Made by a program: the position numbers and the translations under genes
Shown: piece after piece, positions 38,534-46,051 of the stretch
Position numbering within the stretch: the first letter of the stretch is position 1
How the letters are laid out: the number at the start of each line of letters is the position of its first letter
NCBI GenBank assembly: GCA_023229685.1
Contig: JALNYT010000003.1
Span: forward strand, 1-46,051
DNA: 46,051 nucleotides
From: Sulfuritalea sp.
GTDB lineage: Bacteria > Pseudomonadota > Gammaproteobacteria > Burkholderiales > Rhodocyclaceae
Direction: 5' to 3'
Notes under the pieces: model-generated
Seen by the model: only the letters and a program-made list of their open reading frames with translations
What the model was told of the DNA's origin: nothing
Database searches by the model: none

Positions 38534-40846
38534 CTATTCCGTCCGGTTCGGCGCAAGCACTTCGCGCCCGCCGGCTCCGTTCATGGGCGAGACCAGCCCG
38601 GCTTTTTCCATGGCTTCGATCAGTCGCGCCGCGCGGTTGTAGCCGATGCGCAGATTGCGCTGCACCAGCGAGATCGAGGGCCGCCGCGTCTTCAGCACCA
38701 CTTCGACGGCCTGGTCATACATCGGATCGCTTTCCGCATCGCCCGCCGTGTCGCCAGCGCCGACTTCTGTATCGTCGGTCGCCGGTCCGTCGAGCAGGCC
38801 ATCGACATAATTCGGCGGCCCGACCTTCTTCAGGTGATCGACGACATGGTGCACTTCCTCGTCGGCGACGAAGGCGCCGTGCACGCGGATCGGCAGGCCG
38901 GTGCCCGGCGCGAGGAACAGCATGTCGCCCTGGCCGAGCAGCGCTTCGGCGCCCATCTGGTCGAGGATGGTTCGCGAATCGATCTTGGATGACACCTGGA
39001 AGGCGATGCGGGTGGGGATGTTGGCCTTGATCAGGCCGGTGATCACGTCGACGCTGGGCCGCTGCGTGGCCAGGATCAGGTGTATGCCGGAAGCGCGCGC
39101 CTTCTGCGCCAGCCGTGCGATGAGTTCTTCGATCTTCTTGCCGACCACCATCATGAGGTCGGCCAGTTCGTCGATCACCACGACGATGTAGGGCAGCGTT
39201 TCCAGCGGCTCGGGGCCGATCTCCGTGTTCGCGGTCAGCGAGAAGGGATTGGGAATGTGCTCGCCAAGCTTGCGCGCCTCGTTGATCTTGCTGTTGAAGC
39301 CCGAGAGATTGCGCACGCCGAGCGCCGACATCAGCTTGTAGCGGCGCTCCATCTCGCCGACACACCAGTTCAGCGCATTGGCCGCCTTGGTCATGTCGGT
39401 CACCACCGGCGCCAGCAGATGCGGAATGCCTTCGTAGATCGACAGTTCGAGCATCTTCGGGTCGACCATGATCATGCGCACGTCCTTCGGCTCGGCCTTG
39501 TAGATCAGCGAGAGGATCATGGCATTGACCCCGACCGATTTGCCCGAGCCGGTGGTGCCGGCCACCAGCAGGTGCGGCATCTTGGCCAGATCGACCACCA
39601 CCGGCTGCCCGCCGATGTCCTTGCCCAGCGCCACGGACAGCGGCGAATGCATGCCGTGGTAGGCCTGCGAGCCGATGATTTCCGACAGCCGCACGATCTG
39701 CCGCTTCGGATTGGGCAGTTCCAGAGCCATGCAGGACTTGCCGGGCACCGTCTCCACCACGCGGATCGATACCAGCGACAGGGCGCGGGCCAGATCCTTG
39801 GCCAGGCCGACGATCTGGCTGCCCTTGACGCCGATCGCCGGCTCGATCTCGTAGCGCGTCACCACCGGTCCGGGGTGAGCGGTCAGGACCTTGGCCTCGA
39901 CGTTGAAGTCGGCCAGCTTGCGCTCGATCAGGCGCGAGGTGAATTCGAGTGTCTCGGGCGCAGGCAGATCGGCCGGATTGTGCGAGGGCTCGGCCAACAG
40001 ATGCAGCGGCGGCAGGGCGCCTCCCGGGGCATCGAAGAACAGCGGCGCCTGGCGCTCTTTCTCGGCCCGGGCGATGGCCTTGGGCGCGACCGGAACCACC
40101 ACGTCAACCGGCTCGATCCGGATCAGCGGCGGGTTGTCTTCGACCTTGCGCCGTTCCGTTTCCACCACCACCTCGCGCTGTTCGGCGACGACGCGGCCAT
40201 AGCGACGATCCTGCCAGCCGTCCCACAAACTGCGCAGGCCGACATAGACGCCTTCGAGCAGGATGCCGGCCTTCTCGGCAATGGCGATCCACGAGGCACC
40301 GGTGAACAAACTGAAGCCGATCATGGCCAACACCAGCAGGATCAGGGTGCCGCCGGTGTAGCCGAGAAACTGCGTGATATGACGACCGACTTCGACGCCG
40401 AGCATGCCGCCCGGGGCCAGTGGCAAAGCCAGCTTCAGGCTCCAGAAGCGCATTGCCTCGAGGCCGCAACTGGCCACCAGGAGCAGAACGAAGCCAGACA
40501 GCGCGATCAGCAAGGAACGGCGGTCACCGCCCAGCAAGTGGCTCAGCCGGTGGTAGCCCCATACCAGCAGGAAGAGCGGCAAAGCCACCCACCACCAGGC
40601 GGAGAGCCCGAACAGATACAGCAGCAAATCACTCAGCCAGGCGCCGAAGCGTCCTCCCGGATTGGCGATGCGCTCCACCGCGGCCGCATGCGACCAGCCC
40701 GGATCGGCGCGGTCGAAGCCCCAGAGCACAAGGCCCAGATATAGCCCGACGAGGCCCACCAGCAACCAGCGCGCCTCATGCACCAGCAAGGCGATTTTTT
40801 CGGGCAGAGGAGTCGAAACGGATTCGGACACGCTGATAGCACTCAT
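38534..40846 (-). CDS. ftsK: DNA translocase FtsK
   Basis: 770 residues. Four membrane helices lie in residues about 25-190. A linker of about 100 residues, short compared with E. coli, is followed by the alpha/beta motor with Walker A LLVAGTTGSGKSVGVNAMIL (about residue 426), Walker B PYIVVVIDELADLMM (about residue 545), and the C-terminal gamma winged helix (SISLVQRNLRIGYNRAARLI, EAMEKAGLVSPMNG) that reads KOPS sites. It pumps DNA at the septum and activates XerCD. Start of the ftsK-lolA-rarA-serS block. The large plus-strand ORF opposite it is a codon shadow. Confidence 0.97.
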   Translation of the reverse strand: MSAISVSESVSTPLPEKIALLVHEARWLLVGLVGLYLGLVLWGFDRADPGWSHAAAVERIANPGGRFGAWLSDLLLYLFGLSAWWWVALPLFLLVWGYHRLSHLLGGDRRSLLIALSGFVLLLVASCGLEAMRFWSLKLALPLAPGGMLGVEVGRHITQFLGYTGGTLILLVLAMIGFSLFTGASWIAIAEKAGILLEGVYVGLRSLWDGWQDRRYGRVVAEQREVVVETERRKVEDNPPLIRIEPVDVVVPVAPKAIARAEKERQAPLFFDAPGGALPPLHLLAEPSHNPADLPAPETLEFTSRLIERKLADFNVEAKVLTAHPGPVVTRYEIEPAIGVKGSQIVGLAKDLARALSLVSIRVVETVPGKSCMALELPNPKRQIVRLSEIIGSQAYHGMHSPLSVALGKDIGGQPVVVDLAKMPHLLVAGTTGSGKSVGVNAMILSLIYKAEPKDVRMIMVDPKMLELSIYEGIPHLLAPVVTDMTKAANALNWCVGEMERRYKLMSALGVRNLSGFNSKINEARKLGEHIPNPFSLTANTEIGPEPLETLPYIVVVIDELADLMMVVGKKIEELIARLAQKARASGIHLILATQRPSVDVITGLIKANIPTRIAFQVSSKIDSRTILDQMGAEALLGQGDMLFLAPGTGLPIRVHGAFVADEEVHHVVDHLKKVGPPNYVDGLLDGPATDDTEVGAGDTAGDAESDPMYDQAVEVVLKTRRPSISLVQRNLRIGYNRAARLIEAMEKAGLVSPMNGAGGREVLAPNRTE

Positions 40847-41027
40847 GGCAACGGGCCGATCCGCGGCTCAACCCGGACCGGAATGACGGACACTGGCAAA
40901 TTATGGCCGGCCAACGTGGCGCCCAAGGCCCAAAAAGCTGCCCAAGTCAGGCCCTGTTCCACTGTTGGCCCAAGAACCGATAGATGACGCAACTCGGCTA
41001 TTTCAGCTTGCCCGATATGCGGTCTAT

Positions 41028-41681
41028 CTAGGGAGCGCTGAGTGCGGCCTTGGCCAGCCGCTGGATTTCGGGATTATCGGGCTGGCGGGCCAGCATGCTG
41101 CGCGCCACCACCTTCAAATCGTCCACCATTCCATGTTCTTCAAACACCGCGTACAGGAACAGTTCCGGCGTGACGTCGCTGGGCGTGGTGGTTGCCCGCA
41201 TCGATTCATAGGTAGCCATGGCGTCAGCGACTTCGTCCTTGCTCGCCAATGTTTGTGCCTTCCCCGAGCGCACGACCACACCGCCCACGCTTGAAAGGTG
41301 CATCATCTCGGAAATTCGCGCCAGCTTCGGCGGCACGGTAGCCGGCAACTGCACCACATCAGGTTTGCTGCCCTTCAACAATTCACCGCCGGCCGAGGTT
41401 GCCACAAAAACGCCTGGCCCCAACCATGACTCCTGGCGGCTGACAGTCGTATAACTGATGCGGATGCTGGCGCCGGACGCCAAGGTAATCTTGTCGCCGT
41501 GACGCAACCTCATGTAGGGCTGCGCCTTGCGCGTCTGGCCTTCCTTGCCCTGATAGCTCACATCACCTTGCAAGGCGTTCACCAGGCCGACATCCCCCGC
41601 CACCTCCTGGGCCCAAGTCGTCCCCGCCATCACGGCGGCGAGGACAAAGGCGGTAAAACTGGAACGGGCGGGGAATTTCAT
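41028..41681 (-). CDS. FecR-like periplasmic protein, copy 1
   Basis: 217 residues from ATG 41681, five bases after the OmpA-like stop with GGTGA upstream. Signal peptide to TWA-QE. VGLVNALQGDVSYQGKEGQT then RLRHGDKITLASGASIRISY (about residues 30-80) is the FecR-type beta domain. The C-terminal half (LFLYAVFEEHGMVDDLKVVA and RSMLARQPDNPEIQRLAKAA) is helical and TPR-like. Roughly four fifths identical by eye to the protein at 42455-43105. Function is unknown; FecR domains in such settings bind or sense envelope components. Confidence 0.8.
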   Translation of the reverse strand: MKFPARSSFTAFVLAAVMAGTTWAQEVAGDVGLVNALQGDVSYQGKEGQTRKAQPYMRLRHGDKITLASGASIRISYTTVSRQESWLGPGVFVATSAGGELLKGSKPDVVQLPATVPPKLARISEMMHLSSVGGVVVRSGKAQTLASKDEVADAMATYESMRATTTPSDVTPELFLYAVFEEHGMVDDLKVVARSMLARQPDNPEIQRLAKAALSAP

Positions 41682-41686
41682 ACATT

Positions 41687-42244
41687 TCACCAATTGGGCA
41701 CAAACTCGACACGGCGATTCAAGCCGCTGGTCGGATTGTCAGCATCACGCAGGTTGTCGCTGGAGCGCCCCAGCGTTTCAATATTGCTCAGGCCGAACTC
41801 GGCCTGCAGGAATTCTTTCGCCGAATCCGCCCGGCTCTTCGACAAACGACGGTTAACCGCGTCAGTCCCCGTCGCATCAGTGTGGCCCTCGATCGCCAAG
41901 GAATTCCAGACCCCGCTCTTTAGTTTCAAAGCGGCGCCCACCGTGCGCAAGAACTCCTTCGCCTCCTCGTTCAGCAGCGCCGAACCGCGAGCGAAAGTGA
42001 TCTGAATCGTATCCAGCGAGGACTTCGGAATGACGCTCTGGCAACGCATGCCGGCCTTCTCCAGCTGCGCGCACTCAGCCTTCAGCTCTGCGATTTTCTT
42101 CGGGAACAATGCAGCATCGACCTCTTCCACGCTCGGATTGGCCTTGTCGATCGATACCGTCTGCCGAAGATCCTTATCAGCAGCAAAAGCTGTACCGCAT
42201 GCGAAAGACGCCACCATCGCTGCAACTAATAGATGCTTGCTCAT
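41687..42244 (-). CDS. OmpA-C-like peptidoglycan-binding protein, copy 1
   Basis: 185 residues from ATG 42244 (GGAGGT 4-5 bases upstream). Signal peptide to AFA-AD, a linker with a Cys pair (AECAQLEKAGMRCQSVIPKS), then the OmpA-like domain: ITFARGSALLNEEAKEFLRT, LAIEGHTDATGTDAVNRRLS and SGLNRRVEFVPNW. The Asp and Arg residues that bind diaminopimelate in OmpA domains are in GHTDATG and NRRVEF. No beta barrel, so it is periplasmic. It is followed at once by the FecR-like gene. Confidence 0.88.
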   Translation of the reverse strand: MSKHLLVAAMVASFACGTAFAADKDLRQTVSIDKANPSVEEVDAALFPKKIAELKAECAQLEKAGMRCQSVIPKSSLDTIQITFARGSALLNEEAKEFLRTVGAALKLKSGVWNSLAIEGHTDATGTDAVNRRLSKSRADSAKEFLQAEFGLSNIETLGRSSDNLRDADNPTSGLNRRVEFVPNW

Positions 42245-42454
42245 GGCTACCTCCAATAAGTCACTATTTCACACATGGCAACCGCATGCGCCGTGCCTGT
42301 ATGGCGACGCATGCGACCACCCCTGATTGACGATTCGATTGCGGCAGACCCCTCCCGGTTCCCACCGCAAAAAGTGAAGAATTCATGAACAACGCCCGCC
42401 GGCGACACCGATCAAATGCCTGCTACCCCTTCCGGCATCTGTCTGCCGTCGTAC

Positions 42455-43105
42455 CTACTTGGCGTTGAGCGCGGCGTTGGCCAGTTGCTGGATCTCGGGA
42501 TTATCGGGCTGACGCGCGAGCATCTCGCGGGCAATTATCTTCAAATCCTCGGTCATTCCGTTCTCTTCAAATACCGAGTACAGGTACAACTCCGGCGTCA
42601 CGTCGCTGGGTACCGCCTTTGCCCGCATCGACTCGTAAGCAGCCATGGCTTCCGCGATTTGCTCCCGGGTTGCGGCTGTTTGTACTTTCGCCGCCCGCAC
42701 GACAAGGCCGCCCACCCGTGAAGTGTTCATCAACTCGGAAATCCGCGCCAGCTTCTGTGGCACGGCGGCCGGCAACTGGGCCACATCGGGCTTGTTGCCC
42801 TTCAACACTTCACCGCCGGTCGAGGTCGCCACAAAAGTGCTTGGCCCCAACCACGACTCCTGGCGGCTGACAGTGGTATAGCTGATGCGGATGCTGGCGC
42901 CGGACGCCAACGTCACCTTGTCACCGTGGCGCAATCTCATGTACGGCTGCGCCTTGCGCAACGGGCCTTCCTTGCCCTGATAACTGACATCACCCTGCAA
43001 AGCATTCACCAGACCGACGTCTCCGGCGGCTTCCTGTGCCCAGGCCTGAGTCGCCAGGACGGCGGTAAGGACAAAGGCGGTAAAACTGAATTTAGAGGAT
43101 TTCAT
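42455..43105 (-). CDS. FecR-like periplasmic protein, copy 2
   Basis: 216 residues from ATG 43105 (GGTGAAAG upstream). Same architecture as copy 1: signal peptide to AWA-QE, FecR-like NALQGDVSYQGKEGPLRKAQ and RLRHGDKVTLASGASIRISY, and a helical C-terminus ending in REMLARQPDNPEIQQLANAA. Divergence from copy 1 is concentrated around residues 130-165. A 210-base gap with no gene separates it from the next OmpA-like start. Confidence 0.8.
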   Translation of the reverse strand: MKSSKFSFTAFVLTAVLATQAWAQEAAGDVGLVNALQGDVSYQGKEGPLRKAQPYMRLRHGDKVTLASGASIRISYTTVSRQESWLGPSTFVATSTGGEVLKGNKPDVAQLPAAVPQKLARISELMNTSRVGGLVVRAAKVQTAATREQIAEAMAAYESMRAKAVPSDVTPELYLYSVFEENGMTEDLKIIAREMLARQPDNPEIQQLANAALNAK

Positions 43106-43110
43106 GACTT

Positions 43111-43671
43111 TCACCAATTCGGAATGAATTCGACACGGCGATTCAAGCCACCGGTCGGATCGTTAGAATCGCGCAGGTTGTCACTCGAGCGCCCCACTGT
43201 TTCAATATTGCTCAGGCCAAACTCGGCCTGTAGAAAACTCTTCACCGAGTCCGCGCGGCTCTTCGACAAACGACGGTTAACCGCTTCAGTTCCCGTCGCA
43301 TCGGTGTGGCCCTCGATCGCCAAGGACTTCCAGATTCCGGTCTTGAGCTTCAAAGCGGCTCCCACCGAGCGGAGAAACGCCTTTCCGTCTTCGGTCAGCA
43401 GCGCCGAACCGCGAGCAAAAGTAACCTGGATCGTATCCAACGATGACTTCGGGATGACGCTCTGACAGCGAAGTCCAATCTTTTCCATCTGCGCGCATTC
43501 AGTCTTCAATTCCGCGATTCCCTTGGGGAACAACGCAGCGTCGACTTCTTCCACCTTTGGATTGGGCGAGTTGATGGAAACGGTCTGCCGTGCCTCGTCG
43601 TTATCGGCGGCGAACACCGCGCCACAGGCCGAAGACGCCATCACTGCTGCAACAATTACCCGCTTCATCAT
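43111..43671 (-). CDS. OmpA-C-like peptidoglycan-binding protein, copy 2
   Basis: 186 residues, starting at ATG 43671 or the next codon, with GGGGGTT upstream. Signal peptide to VFA-AD; DEARQTVSINSPNPKVEEVD and the Cys pair as in copy 1, then VTFARGSALLTEDGKAFLRS, LAIEGHTDATGTEAVNRRLS and GGLNRRVEFIPNW. It lies 142 bases after the exoprotein gene and five bases before the FecR-like gene. The pairing with a large surface protein suggests a supporting envelope role. Confidence 0.88.
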   Translation of the reverse strand: MMKRVIVAAVMASSACGAVFAADNDEARQTVSINSPNPKVEEVDAALFPKGIAELKTECAQMEKIGLRCQSVIPKSSLDTIQVTFARGSALLTEDGKAFLRSVGAALKLKTGIWKSLAIEGHTDATGTEAVNRRLSKSRADSVKSFLQAEFGLSNIETVGRSSDNLRDSNDPTGGLNRRVEFIPNW

Positions 43672-43813
43672 GGCTAACCCCCATTAATCATCGACTTCCA
43701 CATCCTACGACAGGAAACCATACCCCGCAGGCCCTGTGGCGTCAACGACAAATGTCACAGTTCACAGCAAAGTTCAACCGCACCCAACACTATTTTTGTA
43801 GTACACAGCGGGC

Positions 43814-46051
43814 TCATTGGCAAGTCAGCCTGCCGTTGTTGAATTTACCGTCGCACATGCCCGCGCTCGCCATGCCGGTACTGTCATCCACTGCCGGTTG
43901 CCCCGGGCCCGCAGACGTCACCACCCCGCGGCGCAAGACCTTGTTTGCATTCTCCTTGGCGAAACCGGACTCACGGATTTCAGTCGTCTGGTTGCGGATG
44001 TCCAGGTAGGCTGCGTCCAAGGCGCCTGTCAATTGGGCGTTGGTTGCTTCAACACCGTTGTATTTGACCGACCGATGCTTCGGATCACCGGAAAACTCGT
44101 ACTTCGGCTGAATCTTGTCATCCCCGAACAACATTATCGTGCCGTCGGCCGCTGCATCTCCCACCACCATAACCAGGCCGCTGGTCTGTACCCCCAAACC
44201 CACGCTGGTCGGATTCGCAGTAGCCAGATCGCCGATAACGCCATTGGCAAGGATTTTCAGTGACGGCGTTATGCTGAACGACGCATCCGCGGTGATCAGC
44301 CCTTGCTTGCCGTCCGCCTGAATCGTCGAGCCTCCATTCGGCGCCTCGATAGTCACTCTTGCGGCCGTGATGCCGACATTCGTGTCCGCAGCATTGGACG
44401 GTCGTACCGTACCTACCTTGATCGCATTCGCCGTGAGCCAAACATCACTGCCGGCACCGAGGGCGCCGTGAGATAGTGGCGCGATGAGCGAGACAGTGCC
44501 GCCGAGGACGTTGGTGAAATTGTTGAGAAGGATGTTTCCGGATGTCGTCATCGCCCACAGGTTGCCGGTTACGTTCAGAAGGCCGCTCTGGGTGATGGCA
44601 CCTGCCGCCGTGGCATCAAGGTAGCCGCCGACCGTTGTGGCACCCAATGTCGTAGCGCCTCCGGCAGTGGACGTGAGGTTCCCGGTCACGTTGCCGGAGA
44701 TCGCCAAAGCTCCCACGGCCCGGATTACGCTGTTGCCTGCATCGGTCAGTGCAATGGAAAGCGCGTTCGCGTCGCTAATCTGGATTCCGGTCCCGGACAC
44801 CGCCAGCGTCCCGAAGTCGTTCGCGGCGTTGGCTGCAACAACTGCTCCACCGCTCGTCGCAAGTGTCAATCCGTTACCTGTTACCGCGTCGTTGTAGGTC
44901 TGTGAACCCGTCGTCGCAATTCTGGTGGTGCTGATTACCGTCGTGCCGGCGGCGTCCGTGGTAAGACTCGTCAGCGGGGTGGCGCCGCCCACGATGCCGC
45001 CGAAGGTGGTGGTGCCGCTATCGATGATCGACAAGGTCTGCGCACCGTTCACCGTGCTGGCAAACGTATTACCCACTCCTGTGATCGTCGTCGCCGCGCC
45101 CAGGGTCACCGCGTCGTTGTAGGTTTGCGCCGCCGTCGTGGTCACCGCACCGCCGTTGATCGCGGTGCTGCCGCCGGCATCGGTCGTCAGGCTGGTCACC
45201 GATACCGCGCCACCCAGAGTCGTCGTGCCGCTGTCGATGATCGACAAGGCCTGCGCGCCATTGACCGTGCTGGCAAACGTATTACCCACTCCCGTGATCG
45301 TCGTCGCCGCGCCCAGGGTCACCGCGTCGTTGTAGGTTTGCGCCGCCGTCGTGGTCACCGCACCGCCGTTGATCGCGGTGCTGCCGCCGGCATCGGTCGT
45401 CAGGCTGGTCAGTGCGGTGGTGCCGCCCACTGCGCCGCCGAAGGTGGCGGTGCCGCTATCGATGATCGACAAGGCCTGCGCGCCATTGACCGTGCTGGCG
45501 AACGTATTGCCCACGCCGGTAATGGTTGTGGCCGCGCCCAGGGTCACCGCGTCGTTGTAGGTTTGCGCCGCCGTCGTGGTCACCGCACCGCCGTTGATCG
45601 CGGTGCTGCCGCCGGCATCGGTCGTCAGGCTGGTCAGTGCGGTGGTGCCGCCCACGATGCCGCCGAAGGTGGTGGTGCCAGCGGTATTCACGGCCAGAGT
45701 CTTCGCGCCATTGACCGTGCTACCAAAGTTGATCGCGCCACCGGCGGTAGAAGTGAGCGTGGTCGCCGCATTAAGCGTGACCGCACCTGTGTAGGTCTGA
45801 TTGCCCGCTGTCTGGATCGTCCCGCTCAGCGCCGTCGCACCGCCACCGTCATTGATCGCACCTGAAAGACTGCTGCCACCGGCGCCGGTGAAGCTGTCTA
45901 CGCCCGTGCCGCCGGTGAGGTTGCCCACGCCGGTAAAGGCCAGCGTGCCCGCGGTACCCGCATCCGGACCCGTGACGTTGAAGGCTTGCCCGGCGTCCGC
46001 CCCAGTGATGGTGGCGAGCGCGCCGTTGCCGACGACGCTGGCGATGTTGCT
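43814..46051 (-). CDS. Repeat-rich filamentous exoprotein (3' part; 5' end outside window)
   Basis: 746 codons open to the right edge, so the N-terminus is missing; the frame continues upstream of the internal GTG at 45928 (TLAFTGVGNLTGG). The body is built of near-identical 71-75-residue units (LTSLTTDAGGSTAINGGAVT, then TTAAQTYNDAVTLGAATTIT and GVGNTFASTVNGAQALSII), Gly/Thr/Ala-rich as in beta-helical filamentous haemagglutinin-like adhesins. The C-terminal 300 residues are non-repetitive (LTANAIKVGTVRPSNAADTN; VEATNAQLTGALDAAYLDIR) and end in CDGKFNNGRLTCQ with two cysteines. No autotransporter barrel is present, so secretion through a separate TpsB-like pore is inferred. Confidence 0.82.
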   Translation of the reverse strand, partial: SNIASVVGNGALATITGADAGQAFNVTGPDAGTAGTLAFTGVGNLTGGTGVDSFTGAGGSSLSGAINDGGGATALSGTIQTAGNQTYTGAVTLNAATTLTSTAGGAINFGSTVNGAKTLAVNTAGTTTFGGIVGGTTALTSLTTDAGGSTAINGGAVTTTAAQTYNDAVTLGAATTITGVGNTFASTVNGAQALSIIDSGTATFGGAVGGTTALTSLTTDAGGSTAINGGAVTTTAAQTYNDAVTLGAATTITGVGNTFASTVNGAQALSIIDSGTTTLGGAVSVTSLTTDAGGSTAINGGAVTTTAAQTYNDAVTLGAATTITGVGNTFASTVNGAQTLSIIDSGTTTFGGIVGGATPLTSLTTDAAGTTVISTTRIATTGSQTYNDAVTGNGLTLATSGGAVVAANAANDFGTLAVSGTGIQISDANALSIALTDAGNSVIRAVGALAISGNVTGNLTSTAGGATTLGATTVGGYLDATAAGAITQSGLLNVTGNLWAMTTSGNILLNNFTNVLGGTVSLIAPLSHGALGAGSDVWLTANAIKVGTVRPSNAADTNVGITAARVTIEAPNGGSTIQADGKQGLITADASFSITPSLKILANGVIGDLATANPTSVGLGVQTSGLVMVVGDAAADGTIMLFGDDKIQPKYEFSGDPKHRSVKYNGVEATNAQLTGALDAAYLDIRNQTTEIRESGFAKENANKVLRRGVVTSAGPGQPAVDDSTGMASAGMCDGKFNNGRLTCQ
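44986..45690. repeat. Tandem 213-225-bp repeats within the exoprotein gene
   Basis: The marker GGGTCACCGCGTCGTTGTAG recurs at 45103, 45316 and 45541, giving spacings of 213 and 225 bases. One unit lacks four codons. Flanking DNA shows more diverged units. Identity between units is very high at the DNA level. Confidence 0.9.

Noticed and set aside
39080..40744. 554-codon plus-strand ORF
   Set aside because: Antisense codon shadow of ftsK; His/Gln/Arg-rich composition and no family pattern.
44986..45690. Possible CRISPR array
   Set aside because: Repeats are 213-225 bases, contiguous and protein-coding; there are no short repeat/unique spacer units or cas genes anywhere in the window.
45125..45865. 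246-codon plus-strand Arg/Gly-rich ORF with repeats
   Set aside because: Shadow of the repeat exoprotein on the opposite strand.

Overview
The window looks like the chromosome of a Gram-negative proteobacterium, most likely a betaproteobacterium. The housekeeping block ftsK - lolA - rarA - serS is in the order familiar from that class, and outer-membrane proteins, LolA and an O-antigen locus are present. Genus cannot be fixed from sequence alone. Housekeeping genes are GC-rich, the middle of the polysaccharide locus (about 15.4-17.9 kb) is visibly AT-richer, and most genes lie on the minus strand.

Layout. (1) 1-2365: three exported proteins on the minus strand: a proline-rich protein cut by the window edge, a Pro/Ala/Gly/Ser-rich secreted protein and an outer-membrane beta-barrel. 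(2) 2820-4677: toxin-antitoxin (TA) remnants and modules: MNT/HEPN with a frameshift at an A9 run, higA with a broken higB, and an intact parDE with a likely operator. (3) 4838-6307: an O-antigen-ligase-type membrane protein on the plus strand. (4) 6513-6929: a 3' half tRNA-Asn with its terminator and an orphan H-NS C-terminal domain, which looks like island-edge debris. (5) 6943-26487: a roughly 19.5 kb polysaccharide locus, all minus strand. From promoter-distal to proximal it carries a GT2, a carbamoyltransferase, an MBOAT and SGNH pair, two methyltransferases, two further glycosyltransferases, Wzy, the WbpG/HisF/HisH amidotransferase trio, Wzx, a GT11-like enzyme, WbpE, WbpD, WbpB and Gmd. 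(6) 26546-30622: two near-identical orphan higA copies, two MNT/HEPN modules and a DUF4160/DUF2442 pair, interleaved with broken pieces of gmd, fcl and manC. (7) 30895-40846: tRNA-Ser(CGA), mltF, serS, a GxxExxY cassette, rarA, lolA, a second TA cluster, an ORF6N gene and ftsK. (8) 41028-46051: a tandemly duplicated OmpA-like/FecR-like pair downstream of the 3' end of a large repeat-built exoprotein.

How the genes fit together. WbpB, WbpE and WbpD should build a 2,3-diacetamido uronic acid nucleotide sugar, and WbpG with HisH and HisF should convert an acetamido group to an acetamidino group, as in Pseudomonas aeruginosa O-antigen. Gmd makes GDP-4-keto-6-deoxymannose. The glycosyltransferases assemble the repeat unit, and the carbamoyl-, methyl- and acyl-transferases decorate it. 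Wzx, Wzy and the ligase would flip, polymerise and attach it. The 6-dehydrogenase (WbpA), the epimerase (WbpI) and an intact GDP-sugar reductase are not in the window; fcl and manC exist only as fragments.

The most unusual theme is the density of small TA-type modules, both intact and decayed. There are three different MNT/HEPN pairs, parDE, relBE, four higA/XRE-type antitoxins whose toxins are truncated, gutted or missing, and PIN and ParD remnants. They sit in gaps between housekeeping or sugar genes. In every damaged classical type II module that still has both partners, it is the toxin that is broken.
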